Part shown: piece after piece, positions 1 to 8,831 of the stretch
Layout of the letters: each line of letters opens with the position of its first letter
How positions within the stretch are numbered: position 1 is the first letter of the stretch
Assembly (NCBI RefSeq): GCF_028657945.1
Contig: NZ_CP059693.1
Coordinates: forward strand, 5,208,001-5,272,000
Direction: 5' to 3'
From: Thalassomonas haliotis
Lineage (GTDB): Bacteria; Pseudomonadota; Gammaproteobacteria; Enterobacterales; Alteromonadaceae
DNA length: 64,000 nucleotides
Program-made: the position numbers and the translations under genes
The notes under the pieces: generated by a model
Told to the model about the DNA's origin: nothing
The model's input: only the letters and a program-made list of their open reading frames with translations
Databases searched by the model: none

Positions 1-942
1 ATTCAAATCTGTACTTTCAATATGGCCGACAACATTTTGCCAGTTAATGCCCTGCTGGAAGTCGTCATTAAGGGTAACTTCCATGATCTTCGCCTCGATT
101 ATCACCTGGCGTCTTAATCTGTCCTGGCTGTCGTTGATAAAATCTTTCACCGCCTTGATTTCATCCGGCAATGCACGCACCGTCACCAAGCCGGCATGGG
201 GGGAAATAAATACAGAGCGGTCATCACCTTCGCCGACCAACACCTTCAGGGTTTCTTCAAGTTCGCTCCAAAAATCTGAACTGCTTTCCGTGCGAATATT
301 GATGCCGCTTCCTGACTGGTTATTACGGTTGTCGCTGTTATTGTCCGAGTCATCATTATTCGATGAATTATTGCCGGAGTTATTATTATTGCTGCTGCCA
401 TCGACATTTTCCGAGACCCCGCCGGAATTGATCTGAGTACTGGAGCGGCCAAACCGTTTGACGAATAAATAATTTAACGGAATAGTTTCGGTGCGGATCC
501 CCGCAGGATAAACCTGGATAATTTTTCCCTGACGATTGATATCAAAGCCGTAAAGCTGCTCCAGCACTTCCAGCACTTCATCCAGGGTGACCCCTTTCAG
601 GTTGAGGGTGATATTGCCGGAAACCCCCGGGTGTACTGCAACACTGTACTGGGAATCGTCAACAATTGCGGCAAAAAATTCTGCTGCCGGGATCTGGTTG
701 GCAGCAATTTCCAGACGCTTTTGTGCCAATAAGCTTTGTTTTCCCTGCTCCAGGCCTTGCGCCATTAACTCCTGATTGACAACATCAGGCACCTGCTCCA
801 GGGGTTTAGGGGTATTAAGCTGAGCGCTTTCACTGATAGCCTGCTCTAATGCCTGATTGATCTCTGTCGGCGCTTCAGGCACCGACTGGCAGCCCAGGAG
901 CAGCAAGGAGCAGATAAGCGATGTGATTTTTAACTGTTTCAT
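1..942 (-). CDS. mshL: MSHA biogenesis secretin MshL (3' part outside window)
   Basis: Outer-membrane secretin of the MSHA type IV pilus, forming the pore through which the pilus passes. The 314 visible codons read open to the window edge, so the C-terminal secretin domain is missing here. The N-terminus is a lipoprotein signal with lipobox LLGC, with Cys near residue 18. It is followed by a STN/secretin N-domain (about residues 85-140, containing GNITLNLKGVTLDEVLEVL) and a Ser/Asn/Asp-rich low-complexity linker near residues 180-205. The ATG at 942 lies 15 nt after the mshK stop, so it is probably cotranscribed. The family is known as a PilQ/MshL secretin; the exact gene name rests on the msh gene order. 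Confidence 0.9.
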   Translation of the reverse strand, partial: MKQLKITSLICSLLLLGCQSVPEAPTEINQALEQAISESAQLNTPKPLEQVPDVVNQELMAQGLEQGKQSLLAQKRLEIAANQIPAAEFFAAIVDDSQYSVAVHPGVSGNITLNLKGVTLDEVLEVLEQLYGFDINRQGKIIQVYPAGIRTETIPLNYLFVKRFGRSSTQINSGGVSENVDGSSNNNNSGNNSSNNDDSDNNSDNRNNQSGSGINIRTESSSDFWSELEETLKVLVGEGDDRSVFISPHAGLVTVRALPDEIKAVKDFINDSQDRLRRQVIIEAKIMEVTLNDDFQQGINWQNVVGHIESTDLN

Positions 943-956
943 GCGATAAATTCTTT

Positions 957-1307
957 TCATTTTTGTTGTTTTACTTCGCCGGAAAGCGCTTCGCCGGAAA
1001 AAACGGCCCCGGAAAACAAGGATAACTCAAGCTGGTTTTCTGCGGACTGTAACAGTACCGAAGATGACCTTATTTCCATCACCTTATATGCATTGATGCT
1101 GTCCCCCTGACTCACCACTGCACCATTTATCACTGCCTTATATGCCTGCTGTTTGCGGATAATAGACTGCAACACGATATCGCCTTTATTTTTTACCGCA
1201 GCAGCCGCTTGTCCCGGCACCAGAGGGCGGGTAGGATCAGCCCCCTGCCAGCCCAGCGCAGGAAGCGATAATAACAGGCTTAATAACACTAACTTTACGC
1301 TACACAC
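957..1307 (-). CDS. mshK: MSHA biogenesis protein MshK
   Basis: Small 116-residue exported protein with an N-terminal hydrophobic signal (LVLLSLLLSLPALGW), then a short PilP-like stretch (DPTRPLV ... VLQSIIRKQQAYKAVINGAVVSQ). PilP-type proteins bridge the inner-membrane PilN/O complex to the secretin. The start overlaps the end of mshJ by 8 nt and the gene is followed directly by mshL, which matches the usual msh order. Assignment rests on size, signal sequence, the DPTRP segment and position between mshJ and mshL. Confidence 0.85.
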   Translation of the reverse strand: MCSVKLVLLSLLLSLPALGWQGADPTRPLVPGQAAAAVKNKGDIVLQSIIRKQQAYKAVINGAVVSQGDSINAYKVMEIRSSSVLLQSAENQLELSLFSGAVFSGEALSGEVKQQK

Positions 1308-2043
1308 CGAGAAAAGCCCTCTTGGTACTCAGGCTATAAATTTCCACCTCCAGCTCACTGCTGGGATATTCAACTAAGCGGTAATCAAAGTCCTGCCAGA
1401 AAAAACGCCAGGATAAGTTTTCCATTTGCGCCAGGTAATCCCGCAACTGAAAATAACGGCCCCGGAGCCTCAATTTAATGCCGTGACGGTATAAGGTCAT
1501 GGCCTTAAGTCCGACATCATTTTTTACCTCTACGGCGTTTGCCTGTTTACTGTTTAATTCTGTGGTTAAAGCCGGTGTTGCCGGTTCCTGACCGGCCAAC
1601 TCCTGGGTTGGCGGCGCGGAAATCAGCTCTGCCGGCGGGAGCAGTTCAAACGAAAGCAATTTGATCTCAGGTTGCATCGCCAATAAATCAATCAAGGCAT
1701 AACGCATCTCTACCGGGTCAATCAGATCCGAAGTCAGGGCCAACAACTGCTGATCTGCGGCTAACAGTTCTTGCTCATATTGCTCCAGTTGCAGCTTCAA
1801 GGCAACATTGGGATCCCGTTTTAACGCCTGCTGCAGGCCGGTCACCGACTGGGCCAAGCCTTTATTCGACGAAGCAAGCTGCTGTTTTTGCTGTTGCAGA
1901 TTCCTCGCGGCCACCAGGTTATTATCTATCGCCAGGGTAAAAAATGTAAAAACAATCAATACGGTACCCGTTAACAGGATCAACAGCTGCTCCCTTGGAC
2001 TCAGGGATAAAAACTTTTCACTTAACTCCTGCCACTGCTGCAT
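1300..2043 (-). CDS. mshJ: MSHA biogenesis protein MshJ (PilO-like)
   Basis: Inner-membrane assembly protein of the MSHA pilus, 247 residues. A short cytoplasmic N-terminus precedes one membrane helix (residues about 19-39, LLILLTGTVLIVFTFFTLA), then a coiled-coil segment (about 45-110) and a periplasmic PilO-like domain. A Pro/Thr/Ala-rich linker lies near residues 135-155. The ATG at 2043 touches the stop of the upstream PilN-like gene, so translation is probably coupled. PilO-type proteins pair with PilN to align the pilus motor with the secretin. Confidence 0.85.
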   Translation of the reverse strand: MQQWQELSEKFLSLSPREQLLILLTGTVLIVFTFFTLAIDNNLVAARNLQQQKQQLASSNKGLAQSVTGLQQALKRDPNVALKLQLEQYEQELLAADQQLLALTSDLIDPVEMRYALIDLLAMQPEIKLLSFELLPPAELISAPPTQELAGQEPATPALTTELNSKQANAVEVKNDVGLKAMTLYRHGIKLRLRGRYFQLRDYLAQMENLSWRFFWQDFDYRLVEYPSSELEVEIYSLSTKRAFLGV

Positions 2044-2714
2044 TATTTTTGCCCCATCAGAGAAAGTAAACTGGCTTTTTTCACCCCGTCAGCTGGTTTC
2101 CCATCCCCCTGAGCTGCCATAGTGCCCGAGGTGCTGACCTTAAATCTCAAATGCTGCTCCTGCTCCAGATCTTGCGCTAAACTAAAATCAGAAAAAACCT
2201 GCCCGGATAAAACACTCGATTGTTCAAAATTGGCCAGCCACAGGGGGACCGCCCGGGCAGAGCGAGTCAGGCCTTCAAAACTTATCTGCTTACCGGCGAT
2301 ACTGATATGCTCTAAACTGATATCTGCACTATGAAACTTGGCCAGTTCAGTCATGGCTCCGGCAAACCCGGTAACATAACTGCCTGAAACATCAGTTAAC
2401 TGCCCGTGCAGGGCTTTTTTATTCGCCACGATAAGCTTCATGGTATCGAGCCTGGCCAATAACAGCGCATCCGGTTTATGGCCGGTAATATCCTGCTCTA
2501 ATTTTTCCAGTAATTTCGTCTTTTTATTTTTTTCTGCATTGAGCTGCCCGACCTCGGCCTTAACCTGAATCAGGTTGTGGTCACTGCTGTACCACCAGGC
2601 CAACATCAAGAGCAAAATCGCCAGCCACAATACCAGTACCCGGTTTAAGGTTACCAGGGCCGTTGGCGGCAATAACTCCGGCTGTAACAGGTTAATACCG
2701 GTTTTCATTTCCAT
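2043..2714 (-). CDS. mshI2: MSHA PilN-like protein (MshI2)
   Basis: PilN-like inner-membrane protein of 223 residues. The cytoplasmic N-terminus carries a conserved PilN-type motif (INLLQPELLPP), which in PilN binds the PilM-like partner. One membrane helix follows (about 25-45), then a coiled coil and a periplasmic domain ending in a Gly/Asp/Lys-rich tail. It sits between the PilM-like mshI and the PilO-like mshJ, overlapping each by one nucleotide or less, as in other MSHA loci where it is called mshI2. A second ATG two codons in (MKTGINLL) is an alternative start. Confidence 0.75.
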   Translation of the reverse strand: MEMKTGINLLQPELLPPTALVTLNRVLVLWLAILLLMLAWWYSSDHNLIQVKAEVGQLNAEKNKKTKLLEKLEQDITGHKPDALLLARLDTMKLIVANKKALHGQLTDVSGSYVTGFAGAMTELAKFHSADISLEHISIAGKQISFEGLTRSARAVPLWLANFEQSSVLSGQVFSDFSLAQDLEQEQHLRFKVSTSGTMAAQGDGKPADGVKKASLLSLMGQK

Positions 2715-3610
2715 CAGGCAACTCCCCGGCGATCGGCTAAAATCGCCCCCCGGGCCGCGGAGTTTTCACGCGGCACAGTCTCTTCCAGGGCTAACAAGGT
2801 GACCGGCACATTGGTATTTTCACCAAGTTTTTCCGCCAGAAAAGCCTCCTGTGCCATCGGCAGCATTAAGCGGATATGTTTAATCGGCGCCTGTTTAAGC
2901 TGGCGTTCAAAGAAATCACTCGACCTTTGTATCTCCAGGCTCAGTGCGTCAACCACTCCCGCCTGTAATTCAAGTGCAGAGCGCTGGGCAATCTGGCTAA
3001 AGCCGCGTAAGCGACGATGAAAATACAACTGCCCCTGCTTGATAATCAATAACACAATCTCTTCGTGCGGCTGCTGGCATACCAGCAAACTGGCATCTTC
3101 CTCCGGCGGCAACAGGGCACTGAAAGCAAACTCCTCGGTAATAATGCTCTTTAAACGCAGGCGTTTATCCTGCAACAGGGTCACCATTTCCTTCAATACC
3201 GACTGGCGCGCGCAAACAACATTTATTTTATGCTGGCTGTTCGGCAACTGCGGCGCATCAAAATAATCCAGCACCATATCTTCGGGAGGAAAAGTGACCA
3301 AATCTTTTACCTGCCACTTTAATGCCGCATTAATCTCGTCCGGCGGCACCTGGGGTTTATCCAGTTGCACTACCTGATAAAACTGGGAGGATAACACCAG
3401 GTGGCAATCCCCTTTAACGGCATTATCGTCGGCAAGCTTCATCAGACCAAGTTGATAATTATTATCAATTAAGGGGATTTCCCGCACCTGAGGCGCTGAA
3501 TTTTCGGGAAAATAGCAAAAGGCCAGGGCATCCTGGCGTAAGCTGACTCCAAGCTGGTGATGGGATTCTTTTTTTACAAAGAATTTTGTCAATGAGTTAA
3601 TAACTGGCAT
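2714..3610 (-). CDS. mshI: MSHA biogenesis protein MshI (PilM-like)
   Basis: PilM-like actin-fold cytoplasmic protein of 298 residues, first gene of the visible msh operon. PilM-type proteins anchor the PilN N-terminus at the cytoplasmic face. The sequence has no membrane helix and shows the PilM/MshI pattern (LGVSLRQDALAFCYF at the N-terminus, ALKWQVKDLVTFPPEDMVLD near residue 100). The region 3611-3749 upstream separates it from a divergent PLP-enzyme gene and should hold its promoter, although mshH is not adjacent here. Confidence 0.85.
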   Translation of the reverse strand: MPVINSLTKFFVKKESHHQLGVSLRQDALAFCYFPENSAPQVREIPLIDNNYQLGLMKLADDNAVKGDCHLVLSSQFYQVVQLDKPQVPPDEINAALKWQVKDLVTFPPEDMVLDYFDAPQLPNSQHKINVVCARQSVLKEMVTLLQDKRLRLKSIITEEFAFSALLPPEEDASLLVCQQPHEEIVLLIIKQGQLYFHRRLRGFSQIAQRSALELQAGVVDALSLEIQRSSDFFERQLKQAPIKHIRLMLPMAQEAFLAEKLGENTNVPVTLLALEETVPRENSAARGAILADRRGVA

Positions 3611-3749
3611 TTATCAATATTATTATTGCTATTGGCATGATGCTATAATCCATTATCGTCTATTCATCTCGCGGCGCAAGCTTTTTAATTTTAAAAAACA
3701 AAGCTTAAGAGATCAAAATCAAGGTCTGGTACCGACAGTTTAAATTTTT

Positions 3750-4694
3750 ATGCAAACTCGCTCTCCTTTACAAACTATACAACACCCGCTCTTTGCAAAA
3801 CATAGGCTGGAAGTAAAAATTAAACGGGATGACCTCATTCACCCGATTATTTCCGGCAATAAATGGCGTAAACTCAAATACAACCTCAGCTATGCCCGGG
3901 AGCTGGGATTTAAGGGAGCGCTTAGCTTTGGCGGCAGTTACTCCAACCATATCCACGCCCTGGCTTTCGCCTGTTACCAACAACAACTCCCCTGTATCGG
4001 TATTATCCGCGGTGAAAGCCAATATGCGGGTAACTGCACCTTAAGTCAGGCAAAAGCCTGGGGCATGGAGCTGGATTTTGTCGACCGTAAAACCTACCGC
4101 TTACGCCGGGAGCAAAACTACCTGCAAGAGTTGCAAGCCTTATACCCGGATTATTTTATGATCCCCGAGGGAGGCAGCAACGAGCTGGCCTTAGCCGGTG
4201 TCGGGGAAGTCATTAGCGAATTAAATAAGCAAGCAGACTTTGACACCTTAATGACCCCGGTAGGCAGCGGCGGCACCTTGGCAGGCTTGATAGCCGCCGA
4301 TAACAGTCAGCACCAGCTGCTGGGGGTGGCGGTATTAAAACAGGAAGATTACCTGGTACAGGAAGTCAGCCAGCTATTAGGCCCTGATGCCGCCCAATAT
4401 AACCGCTGGCAAATACTGAACAAGTTTCACCGGGGCGGTTATGCCAGGTTCAGTGAAGCCGATTGCCGGCGCATTTTAGCCTTTAACCGACAGACCGGCC
4501 TCACTTTTGAACCTGTATATTCCGGCAAAATGCTGCTGGCATTGTTAGATTTAATCGAGCAGCAATATTTCCCGCCGGGGCACAAAATAGTGCTGTTGCA
4601 TACCGGGGGATTACAGGGGTTAGGCGGATTGGCGGAGCGGGGACTGATTACAGCTGAAGACTGGCCTGTGCCTTCTTTTAAAAAGACGAGTTAG
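3750..4694 (+). CDS. PLP-dependent ACC deaminase / D-cysteine desulfhydrase family protein
   Basis: Fold-type II PLP enzyme of 314 residues. The family deaminates 1-aminocyclopropane-1-carboxylate or desulfhydrates D-cysteine; the true substrate cannot be read from sequence. The PLP-lysine region SGNKWRKLKYNL is at about residues 35-46. A substrate-binding GGSYSNH motif is near residue 70, and a Gly/Ser loop PVGSGGTLAG near 170 would hold the PLP phosphate. It stands alone, divergent from the msh operon and convergent with rplI. A hairpin begins at its stop codon. Confidence 0.75.
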   Translation: MQTRSPLQTIQHPLFAKHRLEVKIKRDDLIHPIISGNKWRKLKYNLSYARELGFKGALSFGGSYSNHIHALAFACYQQQLPCIGIIRGESQYAGNCTLSQAKAWGMELDFVDRKTYRLRREQNYLQELQALYPDYFMIPEGGSNELALAGVGEVISELNKQADFDTLMTPVGSGGTLAGLIAADNSQHQLLGVAVLKQEDYLVQEVSQLLGPDAAQYNRWQILNKFHRGGYARFSEADCRRILAFNRQTGLTFEPVYSGKMLLALLDLIEQQYFPPGHKIVLLHTGGLQGLGGLAERGLITAEDWPVPSFKKTS

Positions 4695-4715
4695 CTTATG
4701 CCGGGAACATAAGCT
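4693..4715 (+). terminator. Hairpin at the end of the PLP-enzyme gene
   Basis: Perfect 8-bp inverted repeat, AGCTTATG (4693-4700) and CATAAGCT (4708-4715), with a 7-nt loop starting within the stop codon. There is no T-tract after it, so it is a weak terminator or an mRNA 3' stabiliser. The tandem repeat array begins at the next base. Confidence 0.4.
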
Positions 4716-5087
4716 GAAATACCTCCATGTATAAACCCTGCTCCTTCAAGTCCATTTGACCGCAGGATTGCTTGCCGGATGTAAGTACGTAACTTACGCC
4801 TGGAGCGTGTAAGTTGAAATACCTCCATGTATAAACCCTGCTCCTTCAAGTCCATTTGATCGCAGGATTGCTTGCAGGATGTAAGTACGTAACTTACGCC
4901 TGGAGCGTGTAAGTTGAAATACCTCCATGTATAAACCCTGCTCCTTCAAGTCCATTTGATCGCAGGATTGCTTGCAGGATGTAAGTACGTAACTTACGCC
5001 AGGAGCGTGTAAGTTGAAATACCTCCATGTATAAACCCTGCTCCTTCAAGTCCATTTGATCGCAGGATAAATACCTCCATGTATAAA
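4716..5087. repeat. 100-bp-period tandem repeat array, 3.5 units plus a broken end unit
   Basis: The string GAAATACCTCCATGTATAAA recurs at 4716, 4816, 4916 and 5016, exactly 100 bp apart. Units differ at only a few positions (for example GACCGC/GATCGC near 4759, TGGAGCG/AGGAGCG near 5001). The fourth unit stops at about 5068 and a further 19-bp copy of the unit start (5069-5087) is joined directly to the terminator. Each full unit holds an inverted repeat AACTTAC...GTAAGTT around the junction. It lies between two convergent genes. On the minus strand each unit has AAGGAG followed by ATGGAGG, but 100 is not a multiple of three, so a repeated peptide is unlikely. Confidence 0.95.
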
Positions 5088-5120
5088 AAAACACCGCCCT
5101 GTTGCCAGGGCGGTGTTTTT
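5086..5120. terminator. Bidirectional terminator downstream of rplI
   Basis: A-tract, then a GC-rich stem ACACCGCCCTG / CAGGGCGGTGT with loop TTGC, then a T-tract. It reads as an intrinsic terminator on both strands, serving the rpsF-rplI operon on the minus strand. Confidence 0.9.
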
Positions 5121-5177
5121 ATTAATTTTAATGGCACCGGCGTATTCGCGAAGAATAAAGCCCGTTAACCGGTAAAA

Positions 5178-5630
5178 TTAAGCTTCAGCGATAACAATTA
5201 CTTTGATGCTGGTATCAACATCGTTGTGTAAGTGAATAGCGATATCGAATTCACCTGTTTCGCGGATAGTACCTAAAGGTAAACGAACTTCAGCTTTAGC
5301 AACTTCAACACCGGCTTCGGTGATAGCATCAGCAATATCACGAGTACCGATAGAACCGAATAGCTTACCTTCGTCACCGGCTTTAGAAGCGATGGTCACT
5401 TCAGCCAATTCAGTAACTTTAGCAGCACGAGCTTCAGCAGCTTTTAATACTTCAGCAAGTTTCTTTTCTAAGTCGGCACGACGTGCTTCAAAATGTTCAA
5501 CATTTTCTTTAGAAGCGAAAACAGCTTTACCTTTTGGCAATAAGTAGTTACGAGCGTAACCAGATTTTACGCTAACTTTGTCACCAAGACCGCCTAATTT
5601 GGCGATTTTATCTAGAAGAATTACTTCCAT
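5178..5630 (-). CDS. rplI: 50S ribosomal protein L9
   Basis: Large-subunit protein L9, 150 residues, the usual length. The N-terminal RNA-binding domain begins [17 protein letters not shown] and contains the signature [13 protein letters not shown] (about 24-36). A long charged connecting helix (about 42-75) leads to the C-terminal domain. Last gene of the rpsF-priB-rpsR-rplI operon, 18 nt after rpsR, and followed by a strong terminator. Confidence 0.98.
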   Translation of the reverse strand: MEVILLDKIAKLGGLGDKVSVKSGYARNYLLPKGKAVFASKENVEHFEARRADLEKKLAEVLKAAEARAAKVTELAEVTIASKAGDEGKLFGSIGTRDIADAITEAGVEVAKAEVRLPLGTIRETGEFDIAIHLHNDVDTSIKVIVIAEA

Positions 5631-5648
5631 TATAAACCCCTTATTAGC

Positions 5649-5876
5649 TTACTTATGTAAATCGGTGTATGGTAAAAGCGCTAAGTAACGAGCACGCTTG
5701 ATCGCACGACCAAGTTGACGTTGGTATTTAGCATTAGTACCGGTAATACGGCTAGGAACAATTTTACCACTTTCAGTGATATAGTTTTTCAGCGTAGCGA
5801 TATCTTTGTAATCGATAGAGCTAACGCCTTCCGCTGTGAAGCGGCAGAACTTACGACGTCTAAAAAAACGAGACAT
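5649..5876 (-). CDS. rpsR: 30S ribosomal protein S18
   Basis: Small-subunit protein S18, 75 residues, basic. The N-terminus is Arg-rich ([17 protein letters not shown]) and the core [20 protein letters not shown] is the typical S18 sequence. S18 binds S6 on the 16S rRNA platform. It lies between priB and rplI in the conserved order, with 9-18 nt gaps. Confidence 0.98.
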   Translation of the reverse strand: MSRFFRRRKFCRFTAEGVSSIDYKDIATLKNYITESGKIVPSRITGTNAKYQRQLGRAIKRARYLALLPYTDLHK

Positions 5877-5885
5877 GGATTTCTC

Positions 5886-6194
5886 CTAATTAATCATTTC
5901 AATCTGTTGGGCATGTAATACCAAAAGCGGATTACCGTTTCTGGATTCATGGCGGTTGATAAAACCACTCACTTTTATATTACTGCCTGCAGTTAAATCA
6001 CGAGTTAAGTGTTGTGACCATTCCCCGGTTGCCACTACCTGCATCCTGACAAATGCTTGTCGGTTCAGGCCAGCTTCGTTTTGTATAGAGCGGTGCTCTA
6101 TCGAAAACTGACAATGATGAATGCCTGCCGGGCTGGTTGATAATTTAGGGGTCTTAACCACCTGCCCTATCAACACCAGGTTATTTTCAATCAC
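5886..6194 (-). CDS. priB: Primosomal replication protein N (PriB)
   Basis: Single-stranded-DNA-binding OB-fold protein of the PriA restart primosome, 102 residues. The start MIENNLVLIGQVVKTPKLSTSPAGI and the central CQFSIEHRS match the PriB family, an SSB-like fold. Position between rpsF and rpsR is diagnostic. There are 9-nt gaps on both sides, so it is cotranscribed with ribosomal protein genes. Confidence 0.95.
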   Translation of the reverse strand: MIENNLVLIGQVVKTPKLSTSPAGIHHCQFSIEHRSIQNEAGLNRQAFVRMQVVATGEWSQHLTRDLTAGSNIKVSGFINRHESRNGNPLLVLHAQQIEMIN

Positions 6195-6203
6195 AGACGA
6201 CTA

Positions 6204-6626
6204 TTATTCGCCGGCAGCTTCTTCTGTTTTTTCAACAGCAGCTGGGGCTTCAGCAACGTCTTTCTTAACTTCGCTGCGCTCTTCGCGACGGTCGTCACGA
6301 CGCTCTTCTTTGGCAGTAGCCATAGCAGAAGCTTCGGTAACGGCAGTTTTAGTGCGCATGATCATGTTACGGATGATGACATCGTTATAACGGAAAGATG
6401 TTTCTAGTTCATCAATAACTACTTGAGGCGCTTCAATGTTCATAAGAACATAGTGTGCTTTATGTAGTTTGTTGATTGGGTATGCTAATTGGCGACGTCC
6501 CCAGTCTTCTAGACGGTGGATTTGACCTTCGGCACCAGTGATAAGATCAGTATAACGCTGGATCATACCTGGTACTTGTTCACTCTGATCAGGGTGAACC
6601 ATAAATACGATTTCGTAATGACGCAT
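6204..6626 (-). CDS. rpsF: 30S ribosomal protein S6
   Basis: Small-subunit protein S6, 140 residues. The core begins [21 protein letters not shown] and includes [21 protein letters not shown] long acidic/charged C-terminal tail after residue 100 ([14 protein letters not shown], ending Glu-rich) is usual in gammaproteobacteria, where RimK can add glutamates; RimK is not in this window. First gene of the operon, with a candidate promoter at 6724-6752. The ATG lies within a 7-bp inverted repeat. Confidence 0.97.
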   Translation of the reverse strand: MRHYEIVFMVHPDQSEQVPGMIQRYTDLITGAEGQIHRLEDWGRRQLAYPINKLHKAHYVLMNIEAPQVVIDELETSFRYNDVIIRNMIMRTKTAVTEASAMATAKEERRDDRREERSEVKKDVAEAPAAVEKTEEAAGE

Positions 6627-6630
6627 TACG
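6614..6630 (-). promoter_or_regulatory. Start-codon hairpin of rpsF
   Basis: Inverted repeat CGTAATG / CATTACG with a 3-nt loop contains the rpsF start codon (6624-6626). In the mRNA this 7-bp stem could limit initiation. The downstream half is also constrained by the conserved codons for Met-Arg-His-Tyr, so the pairing may be partly coincidental. A small CTAC/GTAG hairpin with loop AACC lies just upstream (6637-6648), in the place where the known S6:S18 autoregulatory leader would be expected. Confidence 0.35.
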
Positions 6631-6723
6631 AGCTCCCTACGGTTGTAGCCTCATACCTGGCTCAGCCAACACCAGCATTAAGGCAAGGAACAAAAAAAGT
6701 CTTGGGCTGAATTAAGGTCGCGT

Positions 6724-6752
6724 ATTGTAGGGAAAACAGGCAAAAAAGGCAA
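6724..6752 (-). promoter_or_regulatory. Candidate sigma-70 promoter of rpsF operon
   Basis: Minus strand: -35 TTGCCT (6752-6747), 17-bp spacer, -10 TACAAT (6729-6724), about 100 bp upstream of rpsF. Both hexamers are close to consensus. Confidence 0.55.
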
Positions 6753-6917
6753 GCGGCGGCTAAGGGTATTTTACTTTTAATTCATTTTTCCGGCCTTAAC
6801 TTATTTTTTACCTGAGATAACGGGCCAAATAACACTGAGTTTGCGAGCGCCGATTTTGAAATTAACGGGGCTAACTGCTAGACCTATAGATATCTGTGCC
6901 CAAAGGGAGTTAGCACT

Positions 6918-8768
6918 ATGTCCTTGCCTATCCTAAACCGTATTGCAAACCTTACGATCAAACGCAAACTACACCTGTTGTTTTTCCTGATCCTCGCCAG
7001 TATCCTGATACTTGGCTTAACCGGGCAGTATTTTCAACATAAAATCAGCACACTGGCAAAAATAAAAAGCCAGGTACAAGATCTGCAGTTATTACAGCTG
7101 CAGCTGCGCAGAAATGAAAAAGACTTTCTGATGCGCTTTGATGCTAAATACCCAAAACGTTTTACCGGCAATTACCAGACATTAACCGCCGACTTATCCA
7201 GACTGAGCGAGCAACTATCCCGGGAAGCTATCCGTTATGATACCGAAAAATTTAGACAGCTGATGCAAAGTTACCAAGATCACTTTTCTACTTTAGTGCA
7301 GGCCCATTTCAAAAAAGGCATTGCCAAAAACAAAGGCCTGTATGGCGAGTTGCGCGCCAAAAGCCACGAGTTAGAGCAGCGTTTTATCGATAACAAGCAC
7401 CAGCAAAATTACCTGACCTTGCTAAAAATCAGGCGTAACGAAAAAGATTATATGATGCGCCTGGAGCTAAAATATGCCGACCAGCATACCCAACTGTCCG
7501 GGCAGCTAAGACAGGCCCTGGGCAATGACAACCACTCGCTCCTGCTGCTCGATAACTACAGCCAATTATTCAGCGCTTTTTCCGATCTGACCACAAAAAT
7601 AGGTTTAGATGAAAACAGCGGCCTGAGGGGAGAATTACGCCAAAGCGTCCACCTGGCAGAGCAGGAGCTTAAAACCCTGTCCGCTACCGTCATAGAAGCC
7701 AGTTTGGCAAAAACCACCAGCAGCTACCTGAACGCTATCATCTTATTTATCCTGATCGCCCTGGTGCTGGCCACCGCCATTTATTATATGATCCGTACCA
7801 TATTGACCCCGATCAATTACTTTATTGAAGACATCAACACCATCAAAACCAGCAAAGAAATGAGCCTGAGGGCCAGGAAAATCCGCGATGATGAAATCGG
7901 CGGTTTTGTCGATGTCTTTAATGACTTTATGAATTTTACCAATAAGGTATTACAGCAGGTAAAACAGCTGTCAAATGTTACCTTTGATGTACAAAACAAT
8001 GCCGAAAAAATCTGCGGCCACCTGAGCCAGCAAATGGGCCAAAGCGAAATGGTGGCTTCGGCAGCCACCCAGCTCGAAGCATCCGCCAATGAGATTGCCG
8101 TTAATACCAGCGATACCGCAGAATCTGTCGCCAATGCCAATGAATTTGTAAAACAAGGCCAGGAAAAACTCAAGCAGGCAAGCGAAATGATCAGCCAGTT
8201 ATCCGATCAGTTAGTGCATTCAGATCAACAGATAAATACCCTGAATGAAAAAAGCAGCGGCATTTCAGATGTGATTGAAGTGATCCGCAGTATCGCCGAG
8301 CAAACCAACTTACTGGCCCTTAATGCCGCTATCGAGGCGGCCCGTGCCGGTGAGCAGGGCCGGGGCTTTTCAGTGGTGGCCGACGAAGTCAGGATGCTCG
8401 CCAACCGCACTCAAGAATCAACCGAACAAATTTCACAGATCATCAGTGAATTACAGCAATTTACTCAGCTCATAGTCACCGACACCCAAAGCTGTAAGCA
8501 AGCAGGTCTTAACAGCCTGGAGAGCATCGACAGCACCAGCGACATCCTGGGTCAGGTGGTGGAGAAAATGCACCAGGTTAATCAAAAGAGCGCCAGCATT
8601 GCCACCGCAGTAGAACAGCAAACCCAGGTCATGCACGAAGTTTCACAGAGCATAGTGCAGATCAAGGACTTTACCGAGCAGGTAAGCACACATTCAAAAA
8701 GCAACCTGCTTTCCTGCAAGGATGTCAATGAACAAACCCGGGGGTTATTAAGCTTATCCGCCCATTAA
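6918..8768 (+). CDS. Methyl-accepting chemotaxis protein with HBM-type sensor
   Basis: Transmembrane chemoreceptor of 616 residues. TM1 is at about 19-38 and TM2 at about 268-292, enclosing a periplasmic helical domain. The motif RRNEKD(F/Y) occurs twice (residues 64-70 and 172-178), a spacing typical of helical bimodular (HBM) sensor domains; the ligand is unknown. A HAMP domain follows (about 293-345), then the signalling hairpin tip [19 protein letters not shown] near residue 463. A good SD (GGGAG, 8 nt before ATG) supports the start. Single gene, convergent with rlmB. Confidence 0.93.
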   Translation: MSLPILNRIANLTIKRKLHLLFFLILASILILGLTGQYFQHKISTLAKIKSQVQDLQLLQLQLRRNEKDFLMRFDAKYPKRFTGNYQTLTADLSRLSEQLSREAIRYDTEKFRQLMQSYQDHFSTLVQAHFKKGIAKNKGLYGELRAKSHELEQRFIDNKHQQNYLTLLKIRRNEKDYMMRLELKYADQHTQLSGQLRQALGNDNHSLLLLDNYSQLFSAFSDLTTKIGLDENSGLRGELRQSVHLAEQELKTLSATVIEASLAKTTSSYLNAIILFILIALVLATAIYYMIRTILTPINYFIEDINTIKTSKEMSLRARKIRDDEIGGFVDVFNDFMNFTNKVLQQVKQLSNVTFDVQNNAEKICGHLSQQMGQSEMVASAATQLEASANEIAVNTSDTAESVANANEFVKQGQEKLKQASEMISQLSDQLVHSDQQINTLNEKSSGISDVIEVIRSIAEQTNLLALNAAIEAARAGEQGRGFSVVADEVRMLANRTQESTEQISQIISELQQFTQLIVTDTQSCKQAGLNSLESIDSTSDILGQVVEKMHQVNQKSASIATAVEQQTQVMHEVSQSIVQIKDFTEQVSTHSKSNLLSCKDVNEQTRGLLSLSAH

Positions 8769-8786
8769 AGTCATGGCCAAAAACAG

Positions 8787-8811
8787 CAGCGCAGGCATAG
8801 GACCTGCGCTG
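8787..8811. terminator. Hairpin between the chemoreceptor gene and rlmB
   Basis: Perfect stem CAGCGCAGG / CCTGCGCTG with a 7-nt loop lies between two convergent stops. The plus strand continues into GAAAAATCTT and no long T-run is present, so it is a moderate terminator candidate. Confidence 0.6.
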
Positions 8812-8831
8812 AAAAATCTTATTTAATCTGT

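Noticed and set aside
4716-5087. CRISPR array
   Set aside because: The whole 100-bp unit repeats with no unique spacers, and no cas genes are present.
4894-5094. 66-codon minus-strand frame in the tandem repeats
   Set aside because: It is produced by the repeat itself; the 100-bp unit shifts frame each time and the frame ends at an array edge.
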